Shown: positions 43,389-52,947, numbered from the stretch's first letter. The stretch: DNA of 64,000 nt from Dyadobacter chenwenxiniae (GCF_022869785.1 NZ_CP094997.1:6639001-6703000), one strand, 5' to 3'. Numbers and translations are program-made. Notes: generated from the letters alone by a model not told the origin.

Positions 43389-44186
43389 TTAAACCGTAAT
43401 TGCCGAAAGAATTTCAACAACCCCGTTTTCATCGTTACTCTTAGCGATGAAGCGGGCTATTTTTTTGATATCCGGGTGTGCATTGGCCATTGCATAGGAA
43501 TAATGGCCTTTTTGGAGCATTTCCAGGTCGTTGAGATAGTCGCCAAAGACCATTGTTTGGTCAAAAGTCACATTGAATTTTTCTTGCAAAACCTCCATAG
43601 CACGACCTTTATTGGCTTTTTTGTGTGAAATGTCCAGCCATATCGGGCCCGAAATTTTCACTTGCAGGCTGTCTTCAAAGTGTTTGTAATGCGGATAACT
43701 ATTCGCCTCAGATCCGGCCAGGTCGCAAAGCGTAAATTTCAGGAACTGGTCGTCTGTCACTTCCATGAGATCGTTTACAACTTCATAACGCTCAAAATAA
43801 AGTTTCAGATGATCGATAAATTCTGGCGCATCGTTTTCAACATAGGCTTTTTTCTTGCCGCAAATCACTGGATAAGTGTCTTTGATAGGACGAGAAATTT
43901 TTACCAATTCCCTGACAATGTCCTGTTCGATTGCCTGGATGTGGATTTCTTCGTCTTTAAAAACAACGTAGCTGCCATTTTCCGCGGCAAAAATGACTTC
44001 ATCTTTAACCTGCTCCAATGCCTTGGCCAGATTGAAATATTGGCGTCCGCTGGCGGCAACGAATATGACGCCGTGGTCCTTTAATTTTCTAAAAACGGGG
44101 AAGAAGGATTCGTGTATTTCGTGTTTGGAGTTCAAAAGCGTCCCATCCATGTCGGTCGCTACAAGCCTGATATCGGAAAAAGTCAT
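43389..44186 (-). CDS. Cof-type HAD-IIB phosphatase
   Basis: A 265-residue haloacid dehalogenase-type hydrolase that dephosphorylates sugar phosphates or flavin mononucleotide. Motif I is VATDMDGTLLNSKHEI, motif II is IFVAASGRQYFN, and motifs III/IV appear as HKKANKGRAMEVLQEKF and MVFGDYLNDLEMLQKGHYSY. The large C2-type cap domain identifies the IIB subgroup. The ATG at 44186 is preferred to a TTG four codons upstream. Substrate unknown. Confidence 0.9.
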   Translation of the reverse strand: MTFSDIRLVATDMDGTLLNSKHEIHESFFPVFRKLKDHGVIFVAASGRQYFNLAKALEQVKDEVIFAAENGSYVVFKDEEIHIQAIEQDIVRELVKISRPIKDTYPVICGKKKAYVENDAPEFIDHLKLYFERYEVVNDLMEVTDDQFLKFTLCDLAGSEANSYPHYKHFEDSLQVKISGPIWLDISHKKANKGRAMEVLQEKFNVTFDQTMVFGDYLNDLEMLQKGHYSYAMANAHPDIKKIARFIAKSNDENGVVEILSAITV

Positions 44187-44371
44187 ATTCAATTTCAATA
44201 GTTACTATCTAAATCAAGCCAAAAATAAGGGCGAAGGTTCCGCTTTTTTGCATTATTAAAGCATCATAAGTTGAGAAACGAATGATTTTAAGAGCCTCCG
44301 AACCTGTGGAATTGTTTTGCTGTTTTCTAAAAACAGTTCATCCATGCCATTTGATACACATTACCAGCTCC

Positions 44372-45271
44372 ATGAAATTTTCAAAATACTATCTGGCAGC
44401 ATTCGTTTCGTTTGTAATCTGGGGATTTTTTAGTCTGGCTTTGAAACCGCTTAAAGCTTACGCTTCCCTGGACATTCTCTTTTACCGCGTCCTTTTTTGC
44501 GCCGTTATCATGGCCGTGATCAGCCTTTTTGTTCGGGTAAAGGTTTTGAAAGAAAATATTAAAACATTCCGCCAAATGCCTTTGGCGCAAAGACAAAGAG
44601 TCACTATACTCACATTAGCAGGCGGATTTCTGCTGACTGCGAACTGGTTTTTCTTCATTTACGTGATGAACCACATTAGCGTAAAAGCAGCATCATTTGC
44701 CTATTTGGTATGCCCGATTATGACGACCGTGATCGCCTATTTTGTATTAAATGAAAAGCTGAGCAAATGGCAATGGGCAGCCGTTCTGTTGAGTGTTGCG
44801 AGTTGTATGTTGTTATCATTCAGCAATGTCTCCGATATTGCTTACAGCCTGATCGTCGCGGCTTCGTATGCATTTTATCTGGTGAGTCAACGAAAAAACA
44901 CGGGTCTGGATAAATTTCTGGTTCTGACGGTTCAGATCCTTTTTTCTGCGTTGCTGCTCCTTCCGTTTTATCCACAATACAGCGAAGCATTGCCAACGGA
45001 ATTTTCATTTTATGCCCTGATATTCCTTATAGCTGTGGTGTTTACAATCGTTCCGTTGTTTATGAACTTGTATGCATTGCAGGGCGTCACATCTTCCACA
45101 ATGGGTATTTTGCTGTATATCAATCCGTTGATGAATTTTGCCATCGCGCTTTTATATTTCCACGAGCCCATCAACTCGGTCCAGATTACAGCATATTCGC
45201 TCATTTTAATCTCTATCATTGTTTTCAATGAGCGGTTTATCTTCGGAAGGAGGCGGGCGGCGTTGGGTTAA
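44372..45271 (+). CDS. EamA family transporter, RarD-like
   Basis: A 299-residue inner-membrane protein with ten hydrophobic helices forming two EamA repeats. RarD landmarks are YYLAAFVSFVIWGFFSLALK, LDILFYRVLFCAVIM, NWFFFIYVMNHISVKAASF and GILLYINPLMNFAIALL. The family includes amino-acid and metabolite exporters; RarD itself was named for chloramphenicol sensitivity. The ATG at 44372 is chosen because the first helix begins there; a frame opening 90 bases upstream has no helix. Its stop overlaps the convergent methyltransferase stop by 4 bases. Confidence 0.87.
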   Translation: MKFSKYYLAAFVSFVIWGFFSLALKPLKAYASLDILFYRVLFCAVIMAVISLFVRVKVLKENIKTFRQMPLAQRQRVTILTLAGGFLLTANWFFFIYVMNHISVKAASFAYLVCPIMTTVIAYFVLNEKLSKWQWAAVLLSVASCMLLSFSNVSDIAYSLIVAASYAFYLVSQRKNTGLDKFLVLTVQILFSALLLLPFYPQYSEALPTEFSFYALIFLIAVVFTIVPLFMNLYALQGVTSSTMGILLYINPLMNFAIALLYFHEPINSVQITAYSLILISIIVFNERFIFGRRRAALG

Positions 45272-45897
45272 GGTTTTTGGTATACCAATGATTTGACAAA
45301 ATTCCTGTAAAAGAGCCTTTTGAAAATTGTTTTGTATCCTGCATTACTGAGCAGCATTTCCATCTCAGGAAGCTCGTTCGCTTCTACATTTGAGAGGATT
45401 TTGAAAAACAGATACATTGATTTTAAAAGCCATTTCTGCCAGATCCTGTTTGGATTTTGCTCAACATTAAAATCCGTGAAAAGCCACATTCCTGTCGGAT
45501 TAAGCAGATTATCAAGTGCGTAGAAAACAGCTTCCGCCTTGTCCTGCCTGAAATTATCGAACAGGAAGGAAGTAATGATCACATCGAATCGCTCATCGGT
45601 TTTGAATGATTCGATTGCAACATTCACGAACTGAACATTGTTTCCACCTACGCTCCGTTTACTCGCAACTCCGATCATTTTTTTCGAAATCTCCACATAA
45701 GTAATGCTAACGCCTTGCGCCCTCACACGCGCGATTTCTTCTAAAACGGCGCCGGTCCCTCCACCGGCAATGAGGATTTTTGCGTCCTCAGGAATGAAAT
45801 GTAAAACCGACCGCTGCGCCTCCATTAATGCATCTCCAAAAACCAGCTTTGACAGCTTGTCATAAAATCCGGCAGTGCGATCATAGTTATTGTTCAT
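45268..45897 (-). CDS. Class I SAM-dependent methyltransferase
   Basis: A 209-residue methyltransferase. The SAM motif I is ILIAGGGTGAVLEEIARVR, followed by VSITYVEISKKMIGVASKRS (acidic loop) and FDVIITSFLFDNFRQDKAEA. The N-terminus NNNYDRTAGFYDKLSKLVFG resembles UbiE-like quinone methyltransferases, and it lies 4 bases downstream of a UbiA-like gene, so both may act on one prenylated lipid or quinone. The ATG at 45897 avoids overlap with that gene. Confidence 0.85.
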   Translation of the reverse strand: MNNNYDRTAGFYDKLSKLVFGDALMEAQRSVLHFIPEDAKILIAGGGTGAVLEEIARVRAQGVSITYVEISKKMIGVASKRSVGGNNVQFVNVAIESFKTDERFDVIITSFLFDNFRQDKAEAVFYALDNLLNPTGMWLFTDFNVEQNPNRIWQKWLLKSMYLFFKILSNVEANELPEMEMLLSNAGYKTIFKRLFYRNFVKSLVYQKP

Positions 45898-45901
45898 AGA
45901 T

Positions 45902-46816
45902 TTATTGCAAAGTGAAAAAGCTCCCTGCAATCCCGCAAATAGCTTTTAACAGTAGTAATCCGTCTATCACGATCAGATAAAAAAGCACACTTTTAGGTTT
46001 TTGTAAAGCAAAGGCAACACTTAAAAGACAGAAAAAGGGAAGCAGGTTCAAAAGAATGGTCGGGAGGCTCAAATGCCTGAAATAGGCGTATGTCAGGAAG
46101 GAAACCAGGCCGACGAGAGACAAAGGCACCAGCACGTAAATGATGGTATTCCCGAGCCCCATCCGCACGGCAAATGTCTTTAATTGAATGTTGGCATCGT
46201 CCGCATAATCTTTCATATCGAACATAATGGCGTTTACTGTGCAAAACATCCAGTTTTTGACAAATAACCAGAACATGAAAATGGGCTCGTGAACCACAAT
46301 TCCCTGCTCGATACGGAGCATTGTAATAGGAAACACATTCACAAAGCCAGCCCATACAAAGCCGATCACAAATGCTTTCAGCCACCCTGTGTGCCTTAAA
46401 TTGAACGAAATGATTGATTTGGGAAGCAACCCGTAATACAAAATCGCCGCGGTCGGAATGCTCAAAACTAGCAGCCAGTTTGCAATCGGTAAATGCAGCA
46501 GCTTGTTAAGATCACGAATGAAAAACCATCCCGCGATCCCGACGCAAATTGTAAAAAGTACATATTGGCTGACGCGTGTGAACCGATAATGCGTTCGATA
46601 CCACTCAGTTCGCGGATTGCTGGAAAAAGCCGAGCCTGGGGGGATGGAATAGGCAATGGTGTAATAAAACACCGTAGCGCAGAAAATAAGGATATAATAG
46701 GGAACCGCATTGAATGGTAAGCCAAGCTGAAACATCGTCTCCAGGGACAACGCCACGGCCAGCAGGCCAACGAAGTAATTTGCGAAGAAGACGAATGAAA
46801 CAATTTTTTTTACCAT
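45902..46816 (-). CDS. UbiA-like membrane protein, degenerate first motif
   Basis: A 304-residue protein with about nine hydrophobic helices. The second UbiA motif is present (AIMFDMKDYADDANIQLKTF), but the first NDxxDxxxD motif is not found; the corresponding loop reads SSNPRTEWYRTHYRF. It is therefore a UbiA homologue that may not bind a prenyl diphosphate normally. It lies 4 bases upstream of the methyltransferase gene, and divergent from the M28 peptidase gene. Confidence 0.75.
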   Translation of the reverse strand: MVKKIVSFVFFANYFVGLLAVALSLETMFQLGLPFNAVPYYILIFCATVFYYTIAYSIPPGSAFSSNPRTEWYRTHYRFTRVSQYVLFTICVGIAGWFFIRDLNKLLHLPIANWLLVLSIPTAAILYYGLLPKSIISFNLRHTGWLKAFVIGFVWAGFVNVFPITMLRIEQGIVVHEPIFMFWLFVKNWMFCTVNAIMFDMKDYADDANIQLKTFAVRMGLGNTIIYVLVPLSLVGLVSFLTYAYFRHLSLPTILLNLLPFFCLLSVAFALQKPKSVLFYLIVIDGLLLLKAICGIAGSFFTLQ

Positions 46817-46853
46817 ATATTAGGAAACAGATCAATGCTTAAACCAACATTTC

Positions 46854-48404
46854 ATGAAAAGAATATCCTTCCTTTTCCTATTAATTTTCACGTTTCAGTT
46901 TCACGCCGGTTTCTCGCAAAGTAAAGATCCGGTTGTTGAAAATATAGTTAAAGAAGCAACCGAAAACTCACAACTGGAAAAACTGGCGCATGAATTAATG
47001 GACGTGATCGGCCCGAGGCTCGTGGGTTCGCCACAAATGCAGCAGGCACACGAATGGGCGGTGGCCAAATATAAAGGTTGGAACATTGTGGCAAAAAACG
47101 AAAAATGGGGCGAGTGGCGCGGTTGGGAGCGCGGCGTGTCGCATATTGATATGGTTGCACCACGAGTGAAATCCCTGGAAGGAATGCAGTTGGCATGGAG
47201 CCCCGGAACGGGTGGGAAAACGGTTACGGCTGATGTGACCATTTTGCCGGACGTTGCGGATTCGCTGGCGTTCCAGAAATGGCTGCCGTCGGCAAAAGGC
47301 AAATTTGTTATGATCAGCATGAACCAGCCAACGGGCCGTCCGGATTACAACTGGCAGGAGTTCGCGACCAAAGAATCATTTGAGAAAATGAAAAAAGACC
47401 GGGACGCACAGACGGAGGCTTGGGCAAATCGCTTGAAAAAAAGCGGCTATAATGCCCGTACTTTGCCTCTTGCGTTGGAAAAGGCAGGAGCGGCAGGTGT
47501 GGTAATGTCTTATTGGTCAAAAGGTTTTGGTGCCAATAAGATTTTTGGAGCTTACACTAAAACCATCCCTACAATTGACATTTCACTGGAAGATTACGGC
47601 TTGCTATATCGTTTGTCGGAGTCAGGGCACACGCCTAAAATCAGCGTGCGTGCAGATGCTAAGGAAACGGGCGTAAGCCAGACATTCAATACAATCGGAG
47701 AAATAAAAGGCTCGGAAAAGCCCAATGAATACGTGATCCTTTCTGCACATTTTGATTCCTGGGACGGCGGAACAGGCGCGACAGACAATGGGACGGGCAC
47801 CATTGTAATGATGGAAGCTATGCGAATTCTAAAAAAGGTTTATCCAAATCCCAAAAGAACAATTCTCGTCGGACATTGGGGAAGCGAGGAGCAGGGACTG
47901 AATGGCTCCCGGGCTTTTGTGGAAGACCATCCCGAAATTGTTCAGAACATTCAAGCGGTTTTTAATCAGGACAATGGCACGGGAAGGGTTATTAATCTTT
48001 CCGGACAGGGTTTTTTGAATTCCTACGAATATCTGAGCCGCTGGCTGACCAAAGTTCCTGAGCACATCAAGACACCCATTGAATCTAAATTCCCGGGCGC
48101 GCCGGGTGCTGGCGGATCTGATTTCGCCTCGTTTGTGGCGGCTGGTGCACCTGCATTCTCATTGAGCTCATTGAACTGGTCTTACGGAACATATACGTGG
48201 CATACCAATCGGGATACTTACGACAAAATCGTGTTTGATGATGTGCGCAGCAATGCAATTCTTGCGGCAATCATGGCCTATCAAGCCAGCGAAGATCCGG
48301 CAAAAACTTCGCGTGAAAAAAGCGTTTTACCATTGAATGCAAAAGGCGAGCCTGGCACGTGGCCAGAGCCCAGAAAGGCAACACGCAGAGGAGGACTGGA
48401 TTAA
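46854..48404 (+). CDS. M28 family zinc metallopeptidase, exported
   Basis: A 516-residue secreted aminopeptidase-like enzyme. The signal peptide is MKRISFLFLLIFTFQFHAGFS. The catalytic domain shows the dinuclear zinc ligands: His and Asp in SAHFDSWDGGTGATDNGTG, Glu pair in GHWGSEEQGLNGSRA, Asp in VFNQDNGTGRVIN and His in TYTWHTNRDTYD. The N-terminal half includes a PA-like insert (VVMSYWSKGFGANKIFG). It likely degrades peptides in the periplasm. An M17 aminopeptidase gene follows 73 bases later. Confidence 0.9.
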   Translation: MKRISFLFLLIFTFQFHAGFSQSKDPVVENIVKEATENSQLEKLAHELMDVIGPRLVGSPQMQQAHEWAVAKYKGWNIVAKNEKWGEWRGWERGVSHIDMVAPRVKSLEGMQLAWSPGTGGKTVTADVTILPDVADSLAFQKWLPSAKGKFVMISMNQPTGRPDYNWQEFATKESFEKMKKDRDAQTEAWANRLKKSGYNARTLPLALEKAGAAGVVMSYWSKGFGANKIFGAYTKTIPTIDISLEDYGLLYRLSESGHTPKISVRADAKETGVSQTFNTIGEIKGSEKPNEYVILSAHFDSWDGGTGATDNGTGTIVMMEAMRILKKVYPNPKRTILVGHWGSEEQGLNGSRAFVEDHPEIVQNIQAVFNQDNGTGRVINLSGQGFLNSYEYLSRWLTKVPEHIKTPIESKFPGAPGAGGSDFASFVAAGAPAFSLSSLNWSYGTYTWHTNRDTYDKIVFDDVRSNAILAAIMAYQASEDPAKTSREKSVLPLNAKGEPGTWPEPRKATRRGGLD

Positions 48405-48477
48405 ATAGGGCAACTGATTGAGCGTTTCGGTCCGTCTCGGGCAGGTCAATAGCATATTTTAAGATTTTCAAAATACA

Positions 48478-49869
48478 ATGCAGATAAAACAAATATCGGA
48501 CGCATTAGAAGACGTGTTGCTGATCCGTCCGTTTGAGCAAGGATCAGAGCCGGAGAACCAGGCCATGTTCAAAGCAGAGAAGGGCGAAATGTGGTGGTAT
48601 TCTTCCAAAGAGCTATGGATCGGGTTGGGCAAATCGCCGCAGCCTCCGGCTATTCTCAGGATTTTCAGGTCACTTTTTTTCAAACGTAAAGACCGCTGGG
48701 CGGACGAAATTGTCTTGGATTGCAAAGGCCGCAATCCTGAATGGATCGAAAATGCAGTGAACGGAATCATTTTAGGCGGTTACGATCTGCAACTATATAA
48801 AACAGAACCCAAACCAATAAGCGCCTTTTTCAAAACCGGAACTTTGTCCGTGTTGACTGAAAAGTACATGTCGGAGATCGACGAAGCATTATATGTTGCG
48901 CAGATGACCGCATTGGTGCAACTCCGGATCATGGATCTGATGAATGCGCCTTCCAACTACAAGAGTCCGGCAACGCTGGCGGAATGGGCAATAGCATCTG
49001 GCGAAAACAATGGTTATAAGGTGACGGTGCTCGATAAATCCAAGTTGGAAGAATTGGGCATGCACGCATTGCTGGCAGTGGGTAAAGGAAGCGAGGCGCC
49101 GCCACTCATGATCGTTACGGAGTATGAACCGGAACATTATAACAAAACCATTGCCCTGGTAGGAAAAGGCGTAACTTTTGATACGGGCGGGATTTCCATC
49201 AAAACAGCTGCCAATATGCATTTGATGAAAAGTGATATGGGCGGTGCGGCGGCTGTTTTGGGAGCGGTAGAACTCGCTGCGCAGTTGAAACTTCCCGTTA
49301 GAATCATCGGTGTTATTCCATCAACCGAAAACAGCGTAGACGGGCTTTCGATGAAGCCGGGAGATGTAATTGGTTCCTATTCAGGCAAAACAATTGAAGT
49401 CATCGACACCGACGCTGAGGGCAGGTTGATCCTCGCGGACGGCCTCAGTTACGCGATCCGGGAGTTCAAGCCGGATACAATAATCGACCTGGCAACGCTC
49501 ACCGGAAGTGTAATTCAAACATTGGGATATGAAGCCGCCGGACTTTTCACCCCTAGCGATGCGCTGGCAGAAGCATTGGCGCGGGCAGGGGAGAGCACAG
49601 GCGAGCGAATATGGCGGCTGCCCATTTGGGATGCCTATAAAGAAGAAATCGCTTCCGACATTGCCGATGTTAAGAATTATCATGGAAAACCGCTCGCAGG
49701 CGCCATTGTCGCAGCCAAGTTTTTGGAAGCCTTTACCGACGAACATCCGGCATGGGCGCACCTGGACATTGCCGGGACGGCGTTTGGTGACACAGAGTTT
49801 GCTCCCGGCCGCGCAGGCACGGCTTATGGCGTTCGCTTGTTGCGCGTTTTCTTGTCAGGGGTAATTTAA
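48478..49869 (+). CDS. M17 leucyl aminopeptidase family protein
   Basis: A 463-residue cytoplasmic dizinc aminopeptidase. Metal and catalytic motifs are clear: LVGKGVTFDTGGISIKTAAN, HLMKSDMGGAAAVLGAVELA and the signature DTDAEGRLILADGLSYAIRE. Its N-terminal domain (residues 1-150) is shorter and diverged from PepA. It is probably co-transcribed with the M28 peptidase, giving an external and an internal peptidase in one unit. Confidence 0.92.
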   Translation: MQIKQISDALEDVLLIRPFEQGSEPENQAMFKAEKGEMWWYSSKELWIGLGKSPQPPAILRIFRSLFFKRKDRWADEIVLDCKGRNPEWIENAVNGIILGGYDLQLYKTEPKPISAFFKTGTLSVLTEKYMSEIDEALYVAQMTALVQLRIMDLMNAPSNYKSPATLAEWAIASGENNGYKVTVLDKSKLEELGMHALLAVGKGSEAPPLMIVTEYEPEHYNKTIALVGKGVTFDTGGISIKTAANMHLMKSDMGGAAAVLGAVELAAQLKLPVRIIGVIPSTENSVDGLSMKPGDVIGSYSGKTIEVIDTDAEGRLILADGLSYAIREFKPDTIIDLATLTGSVIQTLGYEAAGLFTPSDALAEALARAGESTGERIWRLPIWDAYKEEIASDIADVKNYHGKPLAGAIVAAKFLEAFTDEHPAWAHLDIAGTAFGDTEFAPGRAGTAYGVRLLRVFLSGVI

Positions 49870-49978
49870 ATGGCCTTTCCCTTGCTAAATTGGTTCTTTT
49901 TGCTAGATTTGAAAAAGGAAGTTTTGGGTTAAAACATTCAGAATTTTTGTCAGTTACTTTCCACGAAAGCTAATTTTT

Positions 49979-51193
49979 ATGGCCCGAGCGCTTACATTTC
50001 TTTGCATATCGACATACTTCAAGGGCAACGATTTCCTGAAAGCTTGTAAGGAAGCGGGTAATAAGGTTTTCCTCATTACAGCCAAGAAATTGGAGCACAA
50101 ACCCTGGGTCAGGGACTCGGTTGACGAGTTTTTTTATGTGGAGGAAGACGAAGACGGGAAATATAACATGAACGAGATCATTAACGGTCTCGCATACGTC
50201 ATGCGCGACAGGCCCATCGACCGCGTGGTTGCGCTGGACGATTTCGATGTTGAGAAAGCGGCGCATATCAGGGAATATTTCCGGATTCCAGGCATGGGGC
50301 AAACAACGGGAAGATATTTTCGGGATAAACTGGCAATGCGCACAAAGGCGGCCGAATCAGGGATTTTGGTTCCGGGTTTCTCTGCGCTTTTCAATGACGA
50401 TGCAATCAATGACTTTATTGAAAAATATCCCGGCCCGTGGATGATCAAGCCAAGGTCTGAGGCTTCGGCCACTGGGATCAAGAAGATGGAAAACGCTGGT
50501 GAATTGTGGGAAACCATCCATCAGCTTGGTGATAAACGGCATGCTTATCTGGTAGAGCAATATAAACCAGGCCATGTTTATCACGTTGATTCTATCTCGT
50601 ATAATGGTCGGGTTATTTTTTCCTGGAGCAGCAAATATCTTTCGCCTCCGTTCGATGTGGCCCATGGAGGCGGCATTTTTACGTCGGTAACCGTGCCGTT
50701 TGATTCTTCGGAGGAGCATGCATTAGAAACCCTGGCTGTGGATCTTTTGAAAGCATTCGGCTTAAAGCACAGCGCCTCGCATACGGAAGTGATCCGCTGC
50801 CATGATGATGGTAAATATTATTTTCTGGAAACTTCTTCGCGAGTAGGAGGTGCCAATCTTTCGGAAATGGTGGAAGCGTCTTCTGGCATTAATCTTTGGA
50901 AGGAATGGGCCAAAATGGAAACGGCCGAGGCTAAGGGAGACAATTACAAGCTGCCGCCTGTCAGAAAAGATTATTCAGGCATCATTATCTCGCTGGCAAG
51001 ACAGGAATGGCCGGACTTATCTGTTTTTAACGATCCGGAAATTGTGTGGCGGATGAATGAACCATACCACGTGGGGTTGGTTGTCCGGGCAAAGTCGCGG
51101 GAGAAAGTGATAGAATTATTAGATAAATACGCAGACATTATTCAGAAAGATTATCATGCGTCGGCACCGGCTCCGGACAGGCCTGCACATTGA
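49979..51193 (+). CDS. ATP-grasp domain protein
   Basis: A 404-residue ATP-grasp ligase-like protein. The N-terminal part (FLCISTYFKGNDFLKACKEA) is a preATP domain; the ATP-binding core contains GRYFRDKLAMRTKAAESGI, PGPWMIKPRSEASATGIKKM, AYLVEQYKPGHVYHVDSI and FLETSSRVGGANLSEMVEA. Such proteins form peptide or amide bonds using ATP. The substrate cannot be told and no dedicated partner is adjacent. A strong terminator follows. Confidence 0.87.
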   Translation: MARALTFLCISTYFKGNDFLKACKEAGNKVFLITAKKLEHKPWVRDSVDEFFYVEEDEDGKYNMNEIINGLAYVMRDRPIDRVVALDDFDVEKAAHIREYFRIPGMGQTTGRYFRDKLAMRTKAAESGILVPGFSALFNDDAINDFIEKYPGPWMIKPRSEASATGIKKMENAGELWETIHQLGDKRHAYLVEQYKPGHVYHVDSISYNGRVIFSWSSKYLSPPFDVAHGGGIFTSVTVPFDSSEEHALETLAVDLLKAFGLKHSASHTEVIRCHDDGKYYFLETSSRVGGANLSEMVEASSGINLWKEWAKMETAEAKGDNYKLPPVRKDYSGIIISLARQEWPDLSVFNDPEIVWRMNEPYHVGLVVRAKSREKVIELLDKYADIIQKDYHASAPAPDRPAH

Positions 51194-51219
51194 CTAAGTA
51201 ATAAATAGCATTGCGTTAA

Positions 51220-51260
51220 AGCGTTCAGGTTGTATAGATTACGTGTACAACCTGAACGCT
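51220..51260 (+). terminator. Strong terminator after the ATP-grasp gene
   Basis: A perfect 15-bp stem (AGCGTTCAGGTTGTA at 51220-51234 with 51246-51260), 11-base loop and a run of eight T. A clear Rho-independent terminator. Confidence 0.92.
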
Positions 51261-51312
51261 TTTTTTTGTTTAAAATTTTACACCCCAATGTTTAACCTAA
51301 CTATCTTGAACC

Positions 51313-51858
51313 ATGTACAATTTTTCCAAATCGCTTTGGGTTATTTTGTTACTAATCCTGGCATTTGCCGGCTGCAAGGACGACAAGGAAGTTGAGCCAA
51401 AAAATGCCCTCATGCATGACGGAAGGGAATTCGAGCTTTCGAAAGGACTATTGATCCATTTAGGAGAATATCCCAAAGGCGAAAGCGGTCAAGTGCTGTT
51501 TCTATCCTCGGATGGCGTAAAAATCCGCGAATCGGGCGGCAAGATCGATTCTATTTACGGAGTCGGCCATGCAATTTACTTCAAGCTGATCAGTGCCACA
51601 GAAGACGCCCTGGATGAAGGCGAATACACATTTGACAACGACTTCACCATTGAAGTCAGGACTTTTTTTGATCCCTACGTAGTCTTCAACGGCGACTTCG
51701 CCACCGAAGACGGCGAATATTACGAGCTCTACGAAGGCAAATTAACGGTAAAAAAAGAAGGTCCCAACTACATCCTCGACATCGATTGCATCGAAAGAAA
51801 CGGCAAACATGTGACGGCCCATTACAAAGGCCCGCTGAGTTTTTATGATGAGGAGTAA
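51313..51858 (+). CDS. Uncharacterised lipoprotein
   Basis: A 181-residue protein with a clean lipoprotein signal (LAFAGC, Cys21) and a short acidic linker. The mature domain is acidic and beta-rich (GREFELSKGLLIHLGEYPKG, TFDNDFTIEVRTFFDPYVVF). I do not recognise the family. It is alone between a terminator and the DUF1016 remnant. Confidence 0.7.
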   Translation: MYNFSKSLWVILLLILAFAGCKDDKEVEPKNALMHDGREFELSKGLLIHLGEYPKGESGQVLFLSSDGVKIRESGGKIDSIYGVGHAIYFKLISATEDALDEGEYTFDNDFTIEVRTFFDPYVVFNGDFATEDGEYYELYEGKLTVKKEGPNYILDIDCIERNGKHVTAHYKGPLSFYDEE

Positions 51859-51946
51859 AGTTTTTGAATTTATTTTGATCAGCTTGTGACCGGGATTGAG
51901 AACCTACGTCTAAATGCATGAAAGTTATAAACTAACCACATGTATT

Positions 51947-52485
51947 ATGAATGGGGAAACAAAACCAACAGAATTGATTTCGTCCGTTAAACAGCTCATC
52001 AAAGAAAGCAGGGCCAGGGTTGCGGTTGCCGTCAACGCCGAGATTACGATGCTCTACTATCAGATCGGCAAAAGGATTAATGATGATGTGCTCAGAAATT
52101 CAAGGGCAGAATACGGCAAGCAGATCGTCAGCGCTTTGAGTGCGGATTTGATTTTGGAATATGGCAGCGGCTGGGGAGAAAAACATTTACGGCATTGTAT
52201 GCATTTTGCTAATGTATTTTCAGACAGCTCAATTGTCTACGCACTGCGTAGACAATTGAGCTGGACTCATTTTAAGTCGTTAATGTATATTGACGATGAA
52301 TTGAAAAGGGCCTGATACTTTGTAGTGGTAAAAATAAAGAGCATGTGGAACTCATGCAGTTGGATCAGGCAAACATCAGGGTAGCCGATTACTTAACTGC
52401 ACTGCCTTCGCAAGAACTTTTACAGGAAAAGCTGCACAAGGCCGTTGAAATTGCACGTCAGAAAGTTAGCTTCACACCAGCTTAA
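51947..52485 (+). pseudogene. DUF1016 (PDDEXK nuclease family) gene with internal deletion
   Basis: The first 122 codons from 51947 encode the DUF1016 N-terminal domain (SVKQLIKESRARVAVAVNAE, MLYYQIGKRINDDVL, RQLSWTHFKSLMYIDDELKR) and then stop at TGA 52313-52315. The next reading frame, starting right at that point, encodes the end of the same family: GLILCSGKNKEHVELMQLDQ, then ANIRVADYLTALPSQELLQE, stopping at 52485. The middle, including the nuclease core that normally joins them, is missing, and the two parts are out of frame. This is a deletion remnant, not an active nuclease. An internal 39-base palindrome lies at 52225. Confidence 0.8.
52225..52263. repeat. 39-base perfect palindrome inside the DUF1016 remnant
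   Basis: Arms 52225-52243 and 52245-52263 are exact reverse complements around one C; the arm is CAGCTCAATTGTCTACGCA. It is read in frame as part of the conserved DUF1016 segment SSIVYALRRQLSW. Confidence 0.85.
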
Positions 52486-52903
52486 AAGCCTGACGACCTA
52501 TCAAAACCCATTGGCCGCTTATTTTTTGCAAAACCATCAATACGCCTAGTCTTACTGCGGCGGGCTCTTTGCCTTTGTTATGTGTGTCGCCCATGAGCTT
52601 GTGGCGGACAAGTGCCACGTCGCCCGAAACGGTTATGGTCTGCTCGGAGAGTTCGATTTTGGTGAATTTGGATTCTTCGCTGACCAGGGCGCGGATAAAT
52701 TCTTTCTGATCTTCCAGCAGGCCATTGGAATGTCCATATGTCAGTTTTGGGGAAGTTAATTTCATTAAATCAGCTTCTTTGGCGCCTATAATAGCAACGC
52801 GGATTCTTTCGACAGCTTCTGCAACTGCTTTTTCATCATTGCCTTGGGCAAAAGAAATAATATGCCCCAAAAGAAATACGGCCACTAATAATGTTTTTTT
52901 CAT
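52472..52903 (-). CDS. Exported DUF4440 (NTF2-like) protein
   Basis: A 143-residue protein with a signal peptide (MKKTLLVAVFLLGHIISFAQ) and an NTF2-like fold of the DUF4440 group (LTSPKLTYGHSNGLLEDQKE, VALVRHKLMGDTHNKGKEP, QKISGQWVLIGRQAFKL). Such proteins often bind or modify small molecules; the function is unknown. It lies 44 bases downstream of the hexuronate transporter gene on the same strand, so it may be the last gene of the uronate operon. Its 3' end overlaps the DUF1016 remnant by 14 bases. Confidence 0.82.
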   Translation of the reverse strand: MKKTLLVAVFLLGHIISFAQGNDEKAVAEAVERIRVAIIGAKEADLMKLTSPKLTYGHSNGLLEDQKEFIRALVSEESKFTKIELSEQTITVSGDVALVRHKLMGDTHNKGKEPAAVRLGVLMVLQKISGQWVLIGRQAFKLV

Positions 52904-52947
52904 TGTAAAGAATACGGTTGGTGAATGATACAGGTTATGTCAACTAT

